Below, in pieces: positions 5,915 through 8,592 of a DNA stretch of 8,592 bases (its first letter is position 1; every line of letters starts with the position of its first letter). Where the stretch lies: positions 1 through 8,592 of the forward strand of contig DVLR01000164.1 of NCBI GenBank assembly GCA_018715425.1, written 5' to 3'. Below the pieces are notes generated by a model. The model did not search any database. It was not told the DNA's origin and saw nothing but the letters and a program-made list of their open reading frames with translations. The stretch comes from Candidatus Merdenecus merdavium. Its GTDB lineage: Bacteria; Bacillota; Clostridia; Lachnospirales; Lachnospiraceae. The translations under genes were made by a program, and so were the position numbers.

Positions 5915-5977
5915 ATGAAATATGCTAGTATAGAAATCTTGTTATCAATGAAGAATTATGGTAATATTAAAAATTAG
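5915..5977 (+). CDS. Possible 20-codon ORF between spoIIP and prmA
   Basis: ATG at 5915 lies 7 bases after a strong GGAGGG and is followed by 20 sense codons and TAG. The peptide starts MKYASIEILL and ends NYGNIKN; it has no run of one amino acid that would suggest an attenuation leader and no clear signal peptide. It sits 70 bases upstream of the prmA start. It could be a leader peptide, a small protein or chance. The start site and spacing are the only support; there is no homolog I recognise. Confidence 0.25.
   Translation: MKYASIEILLSMKNYGNIKN
5939..5967 (+). promoter_or_regulatory. Possible sigma-A promoter of the prmA operon
   Basis: TTGTTA (5939-5944), a 17-base spacer and TAATAT (5962-5967) match the two boxes at four of six positions each. 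It would start transcription about 75 bases before prmA. In such AT-rich DNA a chance match is likely. Confidence 0.25.
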
Positions 5978-6047
5978 TATAGTAGGATGATAAATAATAA
6001 GATATAACATATAAAAACAAAGAACCATAAAAATGGAGGCAAAATAC

Positions 6048-6998
6048 ATGAAGTGGAATAAATTTAGGTTAAAGACCACCACAGAGGCGGAAGACGTGAT
6101 CGTTAGCATACTCATGGATCTAGGTATTGAAGGTGTAGAAATAGAGGATAAGGTTATTACAGATCGTGATCGACAAGATATGTTTGGCGATATTGCGCCA
6201 AATATGCAAATGGATGATGGGATTGCTTATTTAACTTTTTATTTAGATGAAGATGTAGAAAAGGAAGCAATGATAGAGCAAGTAAAAGAAGAGTTAGAGG
6301 ATCTAAGATCCTTTATGGATATTGGAGAAGGAACCATCGAAGAATCTACTACAGAAGATTTGGATTGGGTAAATAATTGGAAACAATATTTTAAACAATT
6401 TTATGTAGACGATATATTAATTATTCCATCTTGGGAAGAGGTTAAGGAAGAAGATAAGGACAAGATGATCATTCATATCGATCCAGGAACAGCTTTTGGA
6501 ACAGGAATGCATGAAACCACCCAGCTTTGCATGAAGCAGCTAAAGAAATACGTAACATCAGGAATGGAGCTATTGGATGTTGGATGTGGCAGTGGTATTT
6601 TATCTATTGTAGCCTTTAAACTGGGAGCAAAACATGGAGTAGGTACAGATTTAGATCCAAATGCCATCCTTGCAACAGAAGAAAATAAAGAGGCCAATGA
6701 AATTCCGTCAGAGCAAATGGATGTGCTCATTGGTAATTTAATTGATGATGAGAAGATGAAAGAAAGCGTGGGTTATGGTTGTTACGACATTGTAGTAGCC
6801 AATATATTGGCAGATGTTTTAGTACCTTTAACCCCTGTTGCTATGGAGCATCTAAAGTCAGGAGGGCTTTATATCACATCTGGCATCATCGATACAAAAG
6901 AAACAGAAGTAAGAGATGCTGTATTAGCGGCTGGATTTGAACTCATTGAGACCACTTACCAGGGTGAGTGGGTGTCTATTACAGCTAGAAAGAAGTAG
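6048..6998 (+). CDS. prmA: Ribosomal protein L11 methyltransferase PrmA
   Basis: PrmA uses S-adenosylmethionine to trimethylate lysines and the N-terminus of ribosomal protein L11. The 316-residue product has the N-terminal substrate-recognition domain (about 1-95), then DWVNNWKQYFK (105-115), typical of the linker, and a Rossmann methyltransferase domain. Signature motifs are DPGTAFGTGMHETT (145-158), LLDVGCGSGILS (175-186, SAM-binding motif I), GTDLDPNA (199-206) and VVANILADVLVPL (249-261, the N-I-L catalytic-region motif). The start is ATG 6048, not the in-frame ATG at 6033, because GGAGG (6035-6039) stands 8 bases before 6048 and overlaps the upstream ATG; MKWNKFRLKT is also the usual family beginning. 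It is followed after 7 bases by rsmE, whose ribosome-binding site overlaps the prmA stop, implying co-transcription and coupled translation. In B. subtilis prmA follows dnaJ; here it follows spoIIP. Confidence 0.95.
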   Translation: MKWNKFRLKTTTEAEDVIVSILMDLGIEGVEIEDKVITDRDRQDMFGDIAPNMQMDDGIAYLTFYLDEDVEKEAMIEQVKEELEDLRSFMDIGEGTIEESTTEDLDWVNNWKQYFKQFYVDDILIIPSWEEVKEEDKDKMIIHIDPGTAFGTGMHETTQLCMKQLKKYVTSGMELLDVGCGSGILSIVAFKLGAKHGVGTDLDPNAILATEENKEANEIPSEQMDVLIGNLIDDEKMKESVGYGCYDIVVANILADVLVPLTPVAMEHLKSGGLYITSGIIDTKETEVRDAVLAAGFELIETTYQGEWVSITARKK

Positions 6999-7005
6999 GT
7001 GGATC

Positions 7006-7743
7006 ATGCATCATTTTTTTGTTCATCCAAATCAGATACAAGAACGTAGGATTACTATAGAAGGAATGGATGTCAATCATATGAAGAATGTTCTTCGTAT
7101 GAAACTTGGAGAAGAAGTTTTAATTAGCGATGGCACTTCTAAAGATTATATTTGTACGGTTGCAGAAATAGAAAAAAATCAAATTTATCTAGATATCATT
7201 CAGAGCGTAGAAGGAGACCGTGAGCTTTCTTCCAGAATCTATCTCTTTCAAGGATTACCAAAAGGTGATAAGATGGAGCTTATTATACAAAAGGCTGTAG
7301 AACTTGGGGTTTATGAAGTCATACCAGTAGCCATGAAGCGCTGCGTGGTAAAATTAGATAAGAAAAAAGAAACATCCAAGGGAAAACGGTGGAAGGATAT
7401 TGCAAAAGAAGCAGCGAAGCAGTCAAAAAGAAATTTGATTCCAGAAGTACACGGTGTTTTAACGTATAAAGAAGCTTTAGAGTATGGAAAAGATTTAGAT
7501 ATCAAGCTAATCCCCTATGAATTAGCCACAGGAATGGTTAGAACAAAAGAAGTCATATCCAATATAAAACCAGGGCAGAACATCGGGATTTTTATAGGCC
7601 CTGAAGGTGGATTTGAAGAGGAAGAGATCGCCTTAGGGGAAGAAAATGGATTCTCCCCAATAACATTGGGTAAAAGAATTTTAAGAACTGAGACGGCAGG
7701 GCTTGCCATCCTTGCTATTTTAATGTATCATTTGGAAGATTGA
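7006..7743 (+). CDS. rsmE: 16S rRNA m3U1498 methyltransferase RsmE
   Basis: RsmE is a SPOUT-class enzyme that methylates N3 of U1498 in helix 44 of 16S rRNA with S-adenosylmethionine. The 245-residue product has a PUA-like RNA-binding N-terminus (about 1-70; MHHFFVHP is the typical opening) and a knotted SPOUT domain (about 75-243). Signatures are LFQGLPKGDKMELIIQKAVELG (80-101), IGPEGGF (197-203) and LGKRILRTETAGLAIL (221-236), the last two forming the cofactor-binding knot. Start is ATG 7006: AGGTGG overlaps the prmA stop codon just upstream, and the family N-terminus begins here. A longer in-frame start at 6937 would overlap prmA by about 60 bases and add 23 residues unlike the family. The gene follows prmA as in B. 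subtilis, and precedes the cysteine desulfurase gene by 41 bases without a visible terminator. Confidence 0.95.
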   Translation: MHHFFVHPNQIQERRITIEGMDVNHMKNVLRMKLGEEVLISDGTSKDYICTVAEIEKNQIYLDIIQSVEGDRELSSRIYLFQGLPKGDKMELIIQKAVELGVYEVIPVAMKRCVVKLDKKKETSKGKRWKDIAKEAAKQSKRNLIPEVHGVLTYKEALEYGKDLDIKLIPYELATGMVRTKEVISNIKPGQNIGIFIGPEGGFEEEEIALGEENGFSPITLGKRILRTETAGLAILAILMYHLED

Positions 7744-7784
7744 GAAAATTCATATAAGTAACATAAATAGGAAGAAGGAACGAA

Positions 7785-8592
7785 ATGGAGACGTATTTAG
7801 ATAATTCTGCCACAACAAAATGTCATGAAAAAGTCATGGAAATAGTAACAAAGGTTATGACTGAGGACTATGGAAATCCATCATCAAAACATAAAAAAGG
7901 TGTAGATGCAGAGAACTATCTCAAACAGACTTCGGAAATTATAGCAAAAGAATTAAAAGTAAAAGAAAAGGAAATATATTATACTTCTGGAGGAACAGAG
8001 TCTAATAACTGGGCCTTAATAGGAACAGCTATGGCTAATAAACGAAGAGGAAATCATATCATCACCACATCCATAGAGCATCCAGCCATTCTACAACCAT
8101 TGGCTTATTTGGAAGAGCAAGGATTTAAAATCACCTACCTTCCAGTAGATGAACATGGACTGATCTCTATGGATGATTTAAAAGAAGCCCTTACAGAAGA
8201 TACCATATTAGTATCTACGATTCATGTAAATAATGAAATTGGAGCAGTTACATCAGTAGAAGAAATTGGAACCTATTTAAAAGCGAATTATCCACAGGTA
8301 ATTTATCATATTGATGGGATCCAATCTTTTGGAAAGTACCGAATATATCCTAAAAAAGCGGGGATAGACTTATTATCTGCCAGTGGTCATAAAATCCATG
8401 GACCAAAGGGTGTTGGGTTATTATACATTGATGAACGTGTAAAAATATCACCCATGATTCTGGGTGGTGGGCAACAAAAAGGAATGAGATCAGGTACAGA
8501 CAATGTACCAGGAGTAGCAGGACTAGGTATTGCAACCAGTGAAAGCTACAAAGATCTAGAAAAAAAAGTAAATCAGATGCGTGAGCAGAGAC
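7785..8592 (+). CDS. Cysteine desulfurase, NifS/IscS type (3' end outside window)
   Basis: This is a PLP-dependent enzyme that takes sulfur from cysteine, giving alanine and an enzyme-bound persulfide for Fe-S clusters or tRNA thiolation. The 269 codons shown, out of about 380 expected, begin METYLDNSATT, the usual NifS start. Visible motifs: YGNPSSKH (29-36), TSGGTESNN (67-75, phosphate binding), SIEHPAI (96-102, His stacking on PLP), HVNNEIGA (147-154), HIDGIQSFGK (175-184, PLP-ring Asp and Gln) and SASGHKIHGPKG (198-209) with K203 as the PLP lysine; RSGTDNV (235-241) follows. The catalytic cysteine loop lies beyond the window, so the NifS/IscS subgroup cannot be fixed. HIDGIQSFGK is a slightly divergent form of the usual HxDxxQ segment. 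Start ATG 7785 has AAGGA (7775-7779) 5 bases upstream. It appears to be the third gene of the prmA-rsmE operon; in many Firmicutes the next gene is thiI, which is a prediction only. Confidence 0.93.
   Translation, partial: METYLDNSATTKCHEKVMEIVTKVMTEDYGNPSSKHKKGVDAENYLKQTSEIIAKELKVKEKEIYYTSGGTESNNWALIGTAMANKRRGNHIITTSIEHPAILQPLAYLEEQGFKITYLPVDEHGLISMDDLKEALTEDTILVSTIHVNNEIGAVTSVEEIGTYLKANYPQVIYHIDGIQSFGKYRIYPKKAGIDLLSASGHKIHGPKGVGLLYIDERVKISPMILGGGQQKGMRSGTDNVPGVAGLGIATSESYKDLEKKVNQMREQR

Noticed and set aside
6033..6047. ATG at 6033 as start of prmA
   Set aside because: It overlaps the GGAGG that serves the ATG at 6048, and the family N-terminus begins at 6048.
6937..7005. Longer rsmE start inside prmA
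   Set aside because: It would add 23 residues unlike RsmE and lacks a ribosome-binding site; ATG 7006 has one overlapping the prmA stop.
8350..8535. 61-codon minus-strand frame opposite the cysteine desulfurase gene
   Set aside because: Antisense shadow of the PLP-lysine region of a conserved enzyme.

Overview
The window is AT-rich DNA that reads like the chromosome of a low-GC, endospore-forming Firmicute. Two sporulation or germination genes (gpr, spoIIP), a surface-protein tail with a VKTGD-type anchor motif and the codon and ribosome-binding-site style point to a clostridium, most likely Lachnospiraceae. That taxonomic placement is inference from gene content. I see no CRISPR array, tRNA, rRNA, transposase or prophage gene.

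Layout. The left edge (1-465, + strand) is the C-terminal end of a surface-anchored protein, closed by a strong terminator. It faces a small DUF3892-type gene (887 down to 585) on the minus strand. Next comes a large minus-strand gene for an L-fucose/L-arabinose isomerase-like protein (2540 down to 1074). It has its own terminator downstream, and upstream a leader holding two nested inverted repeats. The ribosomal protein S20 gene rpsT (3081 down to 2818) follows, with a TTG start, a good sigma-A promoter, a hairpin leader and a terminator. Divergent from rpsT are gpr (3255-4208, spore protease) and spoIIP (4522-5811, peptidoglycan-degrading engulfment enzyme). They are separated by 313 bases that carry several hairpins but no gene. 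After a 236-base gap with a possible tiny ORF come prmA (6048-6998), rsmE (7006-7743) and a 3'-truncated NifS/IscS-type cysteine desulfurase gene (from 7785).

How the genes fit together. The rpsT/gpr/spoIIP and prmA/rsmE blocks are both parts of a long cluster known from Bacillus subtilis. In B. subtilis lepA, hemW, hrcA, grpE, dnaK and dnaJ lie between spoIIP and prmA; here they are absent, so spoIIP directly faces prmA. prmA and rsmE modify the translation machinery (L11 and 16S rRNA). The cysteine desulfurase probably supplies sulfur for tRNA thiolation or Fe-S clusters. These three genes look like one operon.

The window is mostly conserved housekeeping DNA, and I did not find a convincing undescribed multigene system. 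The observations most worth a second look are non-coding: the hairpin cluster with mutually exclusive pairings between gpr and spoIIP, the rpsT leader hairpin with its TTG start, the nested inverted repeats before the isomerase, and the small ORF with a hairpin-sequestered ribosome-binding site before prmA.
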